Source of the DNA: Hygrocybe punicea
Lineage: Eukaryota; Basidiomycota; Agaricomycetes; Agaricales; Hygrophoraceae
NCBI GenBank assembly: GCA_963556145.1
Contig: OY744465.1
Coordinates: 6,634,001 to 6,698,000 of the forward strand
Length of the DNA: 64,000 nt
Direction of reading: 5' to 3'
In this document: piece after piece, positions 44,069-56,700 of the stretch
How positions within the stretch are numbered: the stretch's first letter is position 1
Layout of the letters: each line of letters starts with the position of its first letter
Notes under the pieces: model-generated
What the model was told of the DNA's origin: nothing
Seen by the model: the letters and a program-made list of their open reading frames with translations, nothing else
Databases searched by the model: none
Made by a program: the position numbers and the translations under genes

Positions 44069-45689
44069 GGTGCACTGTCGAGCTTTCTCTGCCCTGATCC
44101 TCGAGGCATCAACGCCACCATCTCAAAGTTGACGCCAAAGAACCATTTCAGGAGACCGTAGAGTATCCATTGTTACGTATGGGTTACCGGACTGATAGAA
44201 AACAAATCTTGAGAAATGCGATGGTATGCACCCTTTCCGCTCATCCTACCAAAGTATTTCTTCTTCTCTATCGTGTCGCCTTGCGGCCCTCATCTACCAT
44301 GAAACAATGCCCACAGCATGTACTCCCTCCTAAACTCCTGCACGACAGTGACGGGGTACAGGACAGAACAAATGCAAGGCCCAGTGATAAGGCCAGGAAT
44401 GCCAGTTCTCGCGCTCTAGGATGGCGAATCCCTGAAGAGAGAAGATTCGCTACTACAGCATTGGAGTGAAGAAGAAAAAACTCACCTCACGTGCAATCTT
44501 GAGGTCTGTCTCGAAACCAAATAAGACCAAGATCATCGACCGAATGTCCGTTTTCTATCCATTCGCACCTGGGCACACCCTTGCATCTTGGCGATCTATT
44601 GCATTCCGCAACAACAGCATGAGATCGTTTATGAATCTCCACTGAAAATAGTAATATAGCATCAAATTACCTGCCAATACCCCCTCGGTCCTCGATCCTG
44701 GTGAAAATACAAGGAAGTTAACCTTGTGAAAGCCAGCGAAAAGATTTGCACTAATTTCATAGTCATCTCATGCACTAATTTCATCAGAATTGCATCGCAA
44801 TACAGGACTCGCACAAGTCGCGTTGACCATCCTCTGGGACTGTCGGTGTCAATGTCAGGAAGGATGCGGTGCTAGATTCAATTGCAATGCGGTTCCGGCA
44901 CATGTCATGATCTACATCCAGCCATCGTCAGCACTGTCATGAGCCTGAGTTCGCCACCAAATAACTCTGGACATACCTTCTGATATGGCATCTTTCCCAA
45001 ATCCTGCCCGTTCATCTGCACCGGCACCCATTCCCTCAAACTGTATTTGCAAGTCAGCATAAATCCCACATAAGCTCAGCAACAAGAACAACCGGCAGTG
45101 GTGTCATCATCATCGTGATGTTCTTTTTCTCGTTCTCCGGCTGGCATCTCTCGTCGCTCGGTGCAATAAGTCTCAACAGGATCACTTTCAGTGCATTCCT
45201 CAAGCGGTACCACAGTGGGGCCGGATGTGGCTCCTTCAGTGTCCCCCCCCCCACATCGTCTGCATCCACACGCAGGCACCTTCGCGTCAGACACTCTTAC
45301 CAATGCATCAACCTTTGCCTTCTACCGGTATAAGGCGAGTGAATAACTGTCAGTCGCATCTGGTTGGGTAGCTGGTGCAGAGGATAGAACGCACCCCAGC
45401 ACAACCACCTCGGCCCATTTCTCCTTTGCCTTGATGAACCCATCTTTGGTGAGCACGGCGAGCTCTTCGAGCAATATGTCCTTATGCTCAGTTAGGGACT
45501 GTGGGTTATAGTGAACTGGTTGTACCGGCACGAGGTTGGAAAAAAATTGCTCACCGTTTTCATCGATCGCCATCCAAGCTCTGTAGGTAGAGATTTGCGC
45601 CGCGACCTTGTTAAGTGACAACTAAGTACTACAGCCCATATAGCGATACCGGTAGAACAGATTGCAGCCTTGAATTGACTTCTGTCTCG
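44069..45689 (-). pseudogene. M2-family remnants upstream of M1 copy 2
   Basis: 44085-44160 matches the complement of FGVNVEMVALMPRGSG-type text that ends M2 copy 4. 45000-45330 and 45330-45620 contain exon-like frames (for example ILLEELAVLTKDGFIKAKEK) closely matched at 63180-63490 and 63510-63680. They are separated by stops and unmatched sequence, so this is a decayed or rearranged gene. Confidence 0.4.
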
Positions 45690-46160
45690 ACACTTTAGGT
45701 CGCTAAGAGAAACAAAACGACTCCTGTCGAAGTAACAGAATCATTCCTAGACTTTGAGAACCATGGCCACAAAGGCCTGGGTTGACTCCTGCAGCTCTGT
45801 ACCAACGTATTGCCCGATGTCGTCCACCTCTTTTGAATACTCTGCTCTCGCCACCAGACAATGCCCACAGCAATGTACTCTGCACTCATTATCTGCGACA
45901 CGGCATACAGAATGGCTGATACCAAAGGTCGGAGGGCCCAAGTGAACAGGCTGGATAATCCCGCCTGGGTGACCAAGATGTCTGGCAAATTCGTCGAGAG
46001 AGAGGGAAGATTGGTTACTACAGTATCTGACCGAAGAATGAAACTCACCTCCTTCGTGGAATGTTGGCGCAATCTTGGTACCTTTTCACGAAAGCCAAAC
46101 TTCTTTTTGAGACATGTCCATTTTCTACCTATCCTTTACCTCCCCGACGGATCAGCGGCA
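45690..46160 (-). pseudogene. Second M2-type exon cluster
   Basis: Nearly collinear with 40000-40440: it shares GATGTCGTCCACCTCTTTTG, GACAATGCCCACAGCAATGT and CCTGGGTGACCAAGAT. Minus-strand frames are partially open (KEVSFILRSDTVVTNLPSLS). A foldback element follows at 46266. Confidence 0.4.
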
Positions 46161-46265
46161 CAATTGGCGAGATGACGAGCTTGAGTATGTTGATGGCGGA
46201 TTGGAGATAACATTTACGAAACTTCGTCAAGTGCTGGCTCAGAGCCTTCATGTACTACGTTCCCA

Positions 46266-47063
46266 TTACAGCGGTTTTCATAAACATGTGGAAAAGTTGA
46301 AAAAAGATTTGAGGTGTAAAAATTTTGGACTTGGAGAAATTTCTCTTGTATCTCATGGAATACTGCATGGATTGAGATGGTTATAGAGGGAAAGTTGTAC
46401 TATTTCTTAAGGGCTTTCTACTCCTGTAATTACATTTGGACAATATTTAGTGTATGGTTAGTTGTAGATGAAATAACAGGGAAACCAGGACTTTTTGAGA
46501 CCCAAAATGATATTGTCAAATTATGGTATCAAATGAGCTCCTATGAAGAAGATTGTAGGGAGAAAATTGTTCATTTTTTCAAGGGCTAGAAGTACATATA
46601 CCGTGTTTTTCTTGATTTTTGTGTTTTGAGCCAATATTTATAATTCTTGCAGTATTCTAATCCCAATGCAATCAAAAATAGTACTGATGTAATATTGGCT
46701 CAAAACACAAAAATCAAGAAAAACACGGTATATGTACTTCTAGCCCTTGAAAAAATGAACAATTTTCTCCCTACAATCTTCTTCATAGGAGCTCATTTGA
46801 TACCATAATTTGACAATATCATTTTGGGTCTCAAAAAATCCTGGTTTCCCTGTTATTTCATCTACAACTAACCATACACTAAATATTGTCCAAATGTAAT
46901 TACAGGAGTAGAAAGCCCTTAAGAAATAGTACAACTTTCCCTCTATAACCATCTCAATCCATGCAGTATTCCATGAGATACAAGAGAAATTTCTCCAAGT
47001 CCAAAATTTTTACACCTCAAATATTTTTTCAACTTTTCCACATGTTTATGAAAACTGCTGTAA
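46266..47063. mobile_element. Foldback (hairpin) element, copy A
   Basis: Two 373-bp arms, 46266-46638 and 46691-47063, are inverted copies with about three mismatches and no length difference, around a 52-bp loop. The ends are TTACAGCNGTTTTCAT. The flanks carry a 7-bp direct repeat TACGTTC (46256-46262 and 47066-47072), separated from the arms by two or three bases. Each arm contains the same 70-codon frame (MVIEGKLYYFLRAFYSC... to EKIVHFFKG; plus strand 46377-46589, minus strand 46952-46740) differing at one residue. A transcript through the element would fold into a long, nearly perfect double-stranded RNA. There is no transposase. Confidence 0.85.
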
Positions 47064-47079
47064 GTTACGTTCATCCTCG

Positions 47080-49346
47080 ATCTTCCCGTCATTGGGGGAT
47101 GCATGGCATACGTATGTACTTGTGAGTCAGTACCGATTCATCATTTATAGAGCAAGTGCATACCAGCGTCATCAAGTCTTCTAAAAAAAACCTTGCTAAA
47201 CCACTCCAGGTGGATCTCCACGTGCCTCGCAGAGACTGAAACCAAAAGCCAGACAACTCCTATGATGTCAAACCGAGAACGGAGTGAAAGCAATTGTGGT
47301 GTGGCCATATAGAACAGATAGGCTTCAGTGATTGCGAGACGGGGTCCTTGACCTCACCTGACTCTGCGTGCCACATAAAGGATAATGTAGGTGTGATTGT
47401 CGGGGTGATAGCTAGGTATCGGCTATGGTAGTAGGAACGAGCTTGTAAGAAGGGCAATGATAGGTCTAACAAATGTTGAATAGGAGATAACCAAGAAGAC
47501 TCACCGTTGATAATCGGTCTAGAACGAGTCAACCCGGGCCACTGGCAGATGGAGAATGTTGGGTGTAAGCTATCCCAATCCAAGTAGCGAACGCCTTGAA
47601 GGAGAATAGACGGACGACAATCGTGTGATCCAATAGAATAATTGCTGTAGTAAACGCCGGCGAGAGCAGGTTCGCATTGACTCTGAGCACTGAGCGACTG
47701 ACATCGGCCATGGAAGAGGGCCAGCGCTGAGTCAAAACAACATTGACTTGGATGGGCCACTTGGCTCAGGTGGATCGATCCAACCATTGGCATGCATTGC
47801 TCCTATACTTCCAGGCCAACGGTTCTCAGAAGGTATCGAGGCCGGGGATGAAATTATACCGCCTGTGTGAGCAGCGTGGGCCTTGTTCAATAACGACTCA
47901 GAGTAGCCGGAAGTGACTCGGATGCTGGATTCAATTGTTGCGCGGTTCCAGCACAAACGCGCTCACGATCTACATCCAGTCAATTGTCTGCGTCAGCCGG
48001 GGTACACCGCCAAATACACATCTCGGTACGTACCTTCTGATACAGCACCTTTCCCACCCCCTGCCCATTCATCTGCACCGGCGACCATTCCATCGAACTG
48101 TATTCACAAGCCAGCATAAAGCCCAGCAACAAGAACAACAGCATCGTCGTCGCCTACTTTTCCTCGTTCTCCCAGCTGGCGCTTCTACACGATCATTTTC
48201 ATCACACTCGTCAAGCGATACTGCCGTGCCAGTAGGGGCGGATGTGGCTCCTTCACAGTGTCACTCCCCGCCGTTTCCTTCAATGTGTTGTCTTCCTCCA
48301 TCTCTACACCATTGTCTGCAATAACTCTGAATCCACGACACCCTCGGCGTCAGGTGCTCTTACTCATGCGCAAACCATCACTTTATCCCGGTTATTGCTG
48401 TAGAAGGCTGGCTGGTTGGGTAGCTGGTGCAGAGGACGGAACGCACTCCATAGCACAACCTCCTCCCACTCCTCATTTGCCTTTTAAAAGGGCAGTATAC
48501 TCGGGAATCGTCTTTGAATGACTACTTTTCGCCACTGTCAACTTCTTCAGGCGTAGGTTGAGTCTGGCTGCTCTAGTGACAGTGCAGGCGAAACAAAAAG
48601 AGAAAGACTGTCACATACTGGAAGAAACAAATCAGCAGAGTGGAAAAATCTTTGTCGCCAACTCAAGTTACTCGACACATTCACGTTTGTTACGATCTAG
48701 AGTTGTACCAATGTTGGTTTCACCGCTATGTGCTCTCGCCATCTGACGGTGGCCTATTGCTTTGGCCGAGGGTGGTCTAAGGCTATTCCACTGACTCTTA
48801 ATCTCCATTAGTGCTTGGATTGTGAATCGTGGTGTGGTCAAATTGTCGAGCGCCCTCAAGTGCGTGTAGTCTGTAAGCGTGTAGAGCGGTTTTCCCTGAG
48901 GGAGACGGAAATGACGTTGTGAGGGTGGGAATAAGGGCCTCAGGGATGGTTTCAAAATGATGAACTGGGGGGCTTACGGCATTTGGGTCATCCAGTTTGA
49001 AGACACAAGTTTACAACTTAACTGCAGGGGACACTAGTCGTGAAGTATACCCTGCACGCCAGGTATCAATGGACCGTTACCCATAACTTACCCTGCCAGC
49101 TCCAATGAGGTTTGGGCAAAAAGGGAACCCGAATAGAACGCGAAGGGAGGGGGAATATGGGGCTGACGACATGATGGCCTGTGGGCACAAATATTACCAG
49201 AATCACAGATGCAAGAAGCCACCAAATTTACGCGCCTCTGCTTTTCTCGGTCAATGGGCATATCCTCAATGGAAGACAAAGCGCACAATGGCATAGGAGA
49301 TGATGCGAAACTCCACTCCAGTCGTCGCTACTGACATCCTCTGTAC
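47080..49346. other. Duplicated, decayed repeat-unit sequence
   Basis: 47180-47930 resembles 40760-41115. 47935-48390 resembles 45000-45330, 59050-59300 and 63180-63490 (CCTGCCCATTCATCTGCACCGG and following). 48640-48960 resembles 59600-59850. Frames are short and interrupted; no intact gene was found. Confidence 0.5.
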
Positions 49347-49350
49347 CCGT

Positions 49351-49927
49351 TGTGACGGCGAGTTCGGTTGTAGACCCGAATGGGAATCTACGAAAGTGGT
49401 GATCAGCTAAGAAGTGATCAGAGGAGTTTAGTGTCTATAGTCTAGTCAATCCAACCCGAATCCAGGGTTCTGGATCAGAGGGGAAGTGAAGGGAGTGGAG
49501 TACGAAGACTAATGAGATGATACGAAGCGAGGACTGAGAAATAGAACTGAAGGGGAGTGATAACCTGTATTTTCTCTATGTTTGTAGTATAAGAGTACAT
49601 CTTTTATACTACTGGGAGAGATCCTGTGCTGTAGTAACTATGTACTACAACCGAAGGCTGTAACTGATAGGAGTGGAGTGGAGTGGAGGAATGCTATGTA
49701 CTAGGAGACGGGAAACGTAGATACATGATATATGACTATAAACGTACTGATTCCGGGTCGTTAGAGACATTGCATTGCGTGTAGGAACGATTCCGGAGGC
49801 GGAATCCGGAGCGGAATCGACGGAAAAGACCGGAAACGGGCGGAATCGATGATACGTGAATGGGAATGGACGAGGACGAAGTGGGATATGAAGAGGATTC
49901 GGGTCCAGAGGGCCCAGAGCCTCTACA
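49351..49927. repeat. Solo LTR, 577 bp
   Basis: Starts TGTGACGGCGAG, ends GAGCCTCTACA, and is flanked by CCGT on both sides (49347-49350 and 49928-49931). It contains CCGGA/GGAATC-rich text and TATA-like AT stretches (near 49585). The composition and the CTCTAACA/CTCTACA-type end recall the LTR at 13215-13770, though the two are not close copies. No internal region. Confidence 0.55.
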
Positions 49928-50092
49928 CCGTCACGGCTGAGAAAGCCGTTGGAGAAGTGGTGACTCGCCGATGTTAGGTTTGGCGTGGGTGAAAGCGCAC
50001 GTAAAAAACATTATTGATTAGATAAAGTCATAAACGATCCTACGGACAGAGCAAACCATCAATGGAGGTACATGATAAGAAAATCAAGGGAA

Positions 50093-50306
50093 CTAGATGT
50101 GTGGAATAAAGCGGGTCCACTCTACAGTGCGATAGGCACCAGGGGGAAGAGACCTCAGAGCCATAAAAGGGAGTACGAGCAAGGTTAGGCGGGCAAAAAC
50201 ATACAGAGCAATCGCCAGGATGAGAACGATCGTGGGGAAGAAGAGGATCGACCTGCCAGAGTGCTTCGAGAATATGACCAATGCAATAAGTGGCTGGATG
50301 ATCAAG
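50093..50306 (-). pseudogene. M1 copy 3, C-terminal piece
   Basis: This encodes the last helices (LALYVFARLTLLVLPFMALR when aligned to copy 1, ending WTRFIPHI with the stop at 50093-50095). It is cut off from the rest of the gene by the transposon at 50309-57094. The reading frame continues exactly into the other piece at 57095 if the transposon and one 7-bp duplicate are ignored, so copy 3 was intact at this point before the insertion. Confidence 0.85.
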
Positions 50307-50553
50307 CTCCCAGTGAAAAGTCGGTCAATTGTGGTCGATTTTCTTCCGTTGTGTGCTGAGATAATGGATGTGAAAGATGGTAATTCAAGATTGGCTCCAT
50401 GATAGATATTTTTCTTTTATCCTCGATTACTCCTCGATTATACCAGATTAAATCTTAAGAGAATATATTTTAACTACATCGTCATGGCGTTGATTTTCTC
50501 AGCTCTTTCTATTAGAATAATCTATGATAATTGCTCGCAATTCCTCTCATTCT

Positions 50554-51373
50554 ATTACAGCTGTTTTCAATGATCTTGGCACTTTTTGAAAAATTTTGAT
50601 TAAAAGAAATGATATGGACTTAGTGAAAATTTCTGTGCTCTACCTAGTATCTCATGAAATACTGCATGGATTAACATGGTTATAGAGGGAAAGTTGTACT
50701 GTTTCTTAAGGGCTATCCACTTCTATAATTACATTTGGACAATATTTAGTATTTGGTGACTTGTAGATGAAACAAAAGGTAAACCAGTACTTTTTGACAC
50801 CCAAAATGACATTGTCAAATTATGGCATCAAATGAGCTCCTATGAAAAAGATTGTAGAGAGAAAATTGTTCACTTTTTGAAGGGCTAAAAGTACATATAC
50901 CGTGTTTTTCTTCATTTTTGTCCTTTGAGGCAATATTTCATTTGTGCTATGTTTGTCCATGTTACGCTTGAAATGCCACAAGAATCACGATTACAAGCTC
51001 ATAGGACAAAAATAAAGAAAAACACGGTATATGTACTTTTAGCCCTTCAAAAAGTGAACAATTTTCTCTCTACAATCTTTTTCATAGGAGCTCATTTGAT
51101 GCCATAATTTGACAATGTCATTTTGGGTGTCAAAAAGTACTGGTTTACCTTTTGTTTCATCTACAAGTCACCAAATACTAAATATTGTCCAAATGTAATT
51201 ATAGAAGTGGATAGCCCTTAAGAAACAGTACAACTTTCCCTCTATAACCATGTTAATCCATGCAGTATTTCATGAGATACTAGGTAGAGCACAGAAATTT
51301 TCACTAAGTCCATATCATTTCTTTTAATCAAAATTTTTCAAAAAGTGCCAAGATCATTGAAAACAGCTGTAAT
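50554..51373. mobile_element. Foldback (hairpin) element, copy B, nested in the Tnp2 transposon
   Basis: Arms 50554-50924 and 51003-51373 are both exactly 371 bp and inverted, with about one mismatch, around a 78-bp loop. The ends are ATTACAGCTGTTTTCA. It is the same family as copy A but differs from it at many positions (by eye about 75-80 percent identity). The 70-codon frame of copy A is recognisable but has an in-frame stop here. No clear target duplication was found. Confidence 0.85.
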
Positions 51374-51599
51374 GTAATTGCAAGAAATCTTTTGACATCT
51401 ATTAGGCAAAGCCGAAACTAATATACAGTAATCGTGTCCACATGTGTTGTTACCTGGCCCCCAATATTGCCTATACCAGCCATGCCTCGTCTGAGAGTGA
51501 ATCGTGCAAAAAAGTGAATGAGGTCGGCGTCGAGAAGCACCATCTACGACTCGGAACAAGTCTTCTTGCCTTTCTAAAGAGAATGTTAGAATCTGCGAC

Positions 51600-53634
51600 T
51601 CAGATCAGTAGAGAGCGGTGTACATACCAAAGCCTTTGCCAGTGAGGTATAATGCTAAAGTGATTCCGAGCCATCTTAGCGTTGTCAAGCCAATCAATAT
51701 TACGAATGCTCACCCGAAGCTCTTCCTTTGCGAGAGTCTTGTAATATTCCTTGAAGTCCGCTTTCAAGCCACCAGGGTGTGTCTCTAACCATGCACGCAT
51801 GCAGAGATTCCTAGATATCAAGATGTTAACGCTTAGTGTCTCAAACAAGCAAGTAAGACGTACATCGGAGTATCAGCAGCCCCCGGAACAGCATAAGCGC
51901 TCTTCGGAAAAGGTTTCTCGGCCTTTGCGCCAGTCTTCTTCCCGCCTTGGCTCGTACTCGTGGTCAGTTCAGCTATGTGCTGAGAGGGGTCCTTCGGAGC
52001 TGGTGTGGTACCTTCACAAGTAGCCGCATAGCTTGCAAGTGTGTCCTCCATGCCGATACTCGTAGGGTTCACAGGCACGTTGACTTCACCAGTCGCATCG
52101 CTTACAGATGCGTCGTCTAGGCCGTTGATGATGCAGGTACTCGTAGCGTTCACAGGCACGTTGACTTTACGAGTCGGATCACTTACAGGCGTGTCGTCCA
52201 TGCTGCTGATGATGCTGGTACTCGTAGCGTTCGCAGGCATGATGACTTTACCCGTATCCATAGGTGCGTCATCCATGTTGGTACTTGTAAGCGGTTTCCT
52301 TGTGTTCATGATGTCATCGATCAGAGCGTCGAGGTTATCGCTAGTGCATATTTCCATTGGTAATATTTGATGGCAAATAATAGTAAGACTCACAGTGGGT
52401 TGACGATTCTTGTCGCACCTGGAGCTGGGATAGGACTCGGAGTGGGTTTGTCATGTCGATTGTCATCCTTGTGCGGAATGTTGTCCTCACGCTGAATGTT
52501 GTCCTCGCACTGCTTGTTGTTGGTGGGCAAGTCGGCTTGATTAGGCTTTGCACCAGAGTCTTCATCCATGCGAATGAGGCCTTTATCGTCAAGAGAAGCG
52601 CTAGTGGCCGTAACAGGTATCATCGTTGGGTCCGTTTTGATCTTCTTACTCAACCTTACTTTGGGGTCTTCTGGGTCCTTGCCCTTGAGATGATTCTGAA
52701 CCCAAGATGGATAATTCAGTGTCGCCCAGTGGTCAAGTTTCCAATTGCCCTCGCAAAGACAAAACTCAACGAAGTCATGTTGCATTTCGCGCTTGAAGAA
52801 CTCGTTAGCGTCAGCATCGATTACTCGCCAACTATCTGGTGCCATCTTGAGTTTCCGCATAGAGAACCAGCATTGCCTTGCTTTGAGTGATATACGCCAG
52901 AGAAGGTCGCGATTTGCTGGATTTCCGTTAATATCCTCGATGTATGTGTGTCGACCTTCAATGTTATCCTCCTGGTCACTGTCCTCACCAATGTTCTGTC
53001 TAGGCCGGCCACGTTTGCGCTTCTGGGTTGCGAGGGAATTTGTATCACCAATCGTGTGTTGACGAGCCTTCTTGTATGCTTTTTGAGTCCAAAACTTGAT
53101 GTTGGGATAGTTCGCTTGGTTGAGAGGTGCAACGAGCTGTTTGGTGGAGTGTAAGCTATTTCCCGTAGCCTCAGAGTTCATTAGCGGCAATCTCTCCAAG
53201 ACCTTGGACAGCATGGATCTCGGATATAAACAAGTCAATGATACACTCTCTCAAATGGGAAAACTCACTTCGTTGAGCTCAACTCAGTGGTAAGGGCAAT
53301 GTTCTCTTTCTCAAGCGCCAGAATATGTTGTTTCAGGTGCATATATGTGGCATTATCGCCACTCGTATTCATATTACTGATTGAATTCATGCTGCGACAG
53401 GGAGAGAGAGCTTGGCTTGGCGTAAACGAGCTCAAGGCTGCTGATGATCCTGTACTTTAAAGGATGGTATTAGTAAAGTTTTACATTGTGTGACGCACAC
53501 ACCATAAATTGACCATGTCCCGGATTATTGCCAGCAAAATCATACTGCTGATAATTGTTGTGTAACGGAGACGAATGTGTGTTTGAGAAAAACTGCATGC
53601 TAGGGGAGAATGGGAGACTGTTGGTGTGATCCAT
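51600..53634 (-). CDS. Accessory gene of the Tnp2 transposon
   Basis: Several exons are evident. A short first exon may run 53634-53503 (MDHTNSLPFSPSMQFF). An exon at 53449-53275 contains a leucine-rich helix (HLKQHILALEKENIALTTEL). The main exon (about 53222-52393) has a basic QKRKRGRPRQ motif resembling an AT-hook and a folded part (WRISLKARQCWFSMRKLKM). A low-complexity exon (about 52340-51870) repeats a VNVPVNATST-type unit three times. A final exon (about 51815-51630) contains TLAKEELRVSIRNIDWLDNA. The junction from the first to the second exon does not keep frame as read, so the true start may be the ATG at 53390. It is divergent in style from host genes and sits next to the transposase, as the second gene of CMC elements often does. 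It may be a DNA-binding helper (inference). Confidence 0.55.
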
Positions 53635-53755
53635 GTCTGGGTCTGGGGGATGCGTGAAGATTGGGGACAAGAAGAGGTATTGGTTTATATGAAAAATTGA
53701 GATGCGACACCGCAACGTCATCGTAGATTATAATATTTGAAGTACACGGTGTCAA

Positions 53756-56700
53756 CTAAGCATACAAATCGTCGTCATCATCCTCCTCATGCTCATCAAA
53801 ATCCTCTTCGTCTTCCTGACCTAGCAATGTAGCAATATCTAACCCTGGCTTCTCGACAAGAACATATTCAGCATCCGGTACCTCAATCCTGCCTTCCGGT
53901 GTCACCTTGTAGAAAGGGAAAAACGCCACAACAGAGTTGATGACTTTGATGTCGATGACTTGCAATGCTTGATCACTTTGGTAGTTACACGCATAAACCG
54001 TCTGTTCTGAGAGTTTGAGAAGTTCGAGATCCGGGTCAGAGAAGAGAGAGACAAGAGCAAGTGAATAGATCTCATCAGGTCCAAAGCGAAGACGGAAAAA
54101 GTATTGCACTTCAGCAAACTCAGATTTGCTATTGCCTTGAATACGAATCTAGAAACAAGTGAGAGAAAGTTTGAGCAAAAGAATAGTGAACACACCTTGA
54201 CATTGCGAGTCCTTTGAAGATTCCTTTTAGACCGAGACTCGTACCAGAGTGATCTGGCTATTTGTCCATTTGGAAGGGATAGGCGTGCCCACCGTTTAAC
54301 TGTCCTTGTCCAGCCATCCTGGTTTTCCCAACCTTTGTTCGTCCAGTAGCGGAGAATTGGATCTGACTCAACTTCAGTCACATCAGTGGGTGTCTTCTGG
54401 CATGCCCGCAACAATGCATAGCCTCCTCCAAGATCAACTGCACCTCGAGGAAGCTTGTCTTTTGTTCGAAGATCGATGTTTGGTATTATGGCACGCATTG
54501 AATTGAGTTGCGCACGCAGAATGCCACGTTGTGATATGTTTGCATAAGGGTCGCGGTCCTGTCGTATTTCTTGTCCAAGATTGCCGATCATCGTCTCCAT
54601 CGTCCATTGTGCATAGCAGGCCATAGGCCCAATGCGGACTGTTTCTGGACCCATATGTGTCAGGAGGTGTATGCTGTGCCGGACAAAATGAAGGCGTTCA
54701 GGTCGCCTCTGATAATACAATTCTTCAAACTCCCTCACGAATTTGCACAGCATCATTGTTCCTTCTGTCAATTGCGCAGCCGAGATCGACCGTTGTTGCA
54801 GAAGATGGACACCACGTACAAGTTTGCAGTAGTTGCACCAATACTTTTCAGGTAAAATGGAGTGGAACAATGCTGGTCCGAGACCGAATATATAGAGAAG
54901 GAACTCCCAGGCCTTGTAGCCTGAGTTGATCTTGTCTGCCGGATTTCGTGGAGCACGATCAAAGGATGAAGGGATGAATGATGTTGCCAATGCAACAGTC
55001 TGACCATGCGCATCCCATACAGCACCTTTCAAAACAGCCCAATCCCAGGTCGCCTTCGTATCAGGCAGGTAACATTTGATAGTTCCACGCCAAAGTCCTA
55101 TCATGAGATCAGGATCATTGAGAGTGACGAGATGCATGATGTCGAGGAGATTCATCTTCGGAACACTGAGAATGTGTTCCTCCATGAGGCCACTGAGAAT
55201 TGTCGGTTTTGTGAGACCAGTTTTAAGGCGAATGGCTTTGAAACGAGTGGGGTTCGGAGCAGCAACTAGTTCTGCAAGGTTATTGTTATATCGTTGAGTA
55301 ATGTTCCAGCGAAAATTGTGGAGTTTTTGAAACGTAACATCATCGTGTGTGCCTCCTTTGACAGTATAATTGACTGGCTTGAGCATGGCGGGGTAGTAAT
55401 GGTTGTCATTGGGTGGATGACGGCCGGGAATACCACAATACATACGACAACCATGTTTCCCCTGATGTCCAACCATTCCCGTCATTTCGGCCATGGCCAC
55501 ACCATCGGCAGTGTTGAAGCCGAGGAAAGGGATCGCTTTCACAACATGTGAGTTGGTCGCAGCATTCCAGATGCGCAGGCCTTCTTTCTGAAGAGCAGAA
55601 ATATGGTAAAGGCCAGGCCACATGAAAGAATCTGAGTGCTTCGGCTTGTTGGGACCTCCAGCAAATCCACCCGGGGCGACATAAGTTTTAAGGTATCGAA
55701 ATAAGGGAGAGAGGTTGTGGATGATAAAAACGTAGATCCAACAGTCGGATGACTTGTCTCGGTACAACTGAGCTGAATCAAATGACAATTGTAACACAAT
55801 GTTGTCGTCTTTGATCTTGCCACTGTGAACGGCATCCAAATATTCTTGGCCACAATATGTATCATTGTACATGTCCAGTCTGCCTCCATGGGTATCAAGA
55901 TAGTCAAGTATCCGTCTCGTTTCCTGAGAACGATATTGCATCATGACGGCAGTCTTTGGTGAGCGGTAGAGTGCTTGGATGACAGGTCCAATTGGTATGG
56001 TATGAAATTGTCGTCGCGGAACTCGTTCACCAGCTCGGGTTTGTATGTTTGTATGATAACGATCCTCCGAGCAGAAGGGGCAAGCATCGAGCTCGCTGAA
56101 TGGCCCTATGAAGGCAGCACAGGAATCGACACACATGTCGTGAACAATTGGAGAGACACCACTAATCATCTCGACACGTCTCTTCATCTGATCAAATGAG
56201 AAAAACTCATCTTCAGGATGCCGAGCCATGGCTGCTGCTCGGATTGAGTGATACGTCTCTTGTGAAGCATTTGTTACAGAAAGAAATGTCCGTAATGAGA
56301 AGAGAAATTCGGGGTCTTCTACATCGAATGGGAGATCTGGTGACGCCTCACGGAGGTATTCGATAGCTTCCGGTTTCATATTGCTGGCGTCAAGTGTCGC
56401 ATGTCTGAGGGAATTGATAAATTCAGCAGTGATTCAAATGTTCTCAATGGTCGAGTGAGTTCCCAGTGATACAAAGGGGTCGGCAGGTTGTTCAACAGCC
56501 TGGGGTGGTGGATTTTCGTCAACGGCATCATTGTCAGAGAGTTCGAGTCCATCGGCATCAACATCGCGATCTATCTCATCATTGGCTTCCACCAGATCAC
56601 TCAGCAAATGCCCAATATCATGATTTTCCGGCAAGGGCTCGATATCCTGGTATTCTTTTGAGGAATACACACAACCATAGAAATAAGGAAAACGAACCTG

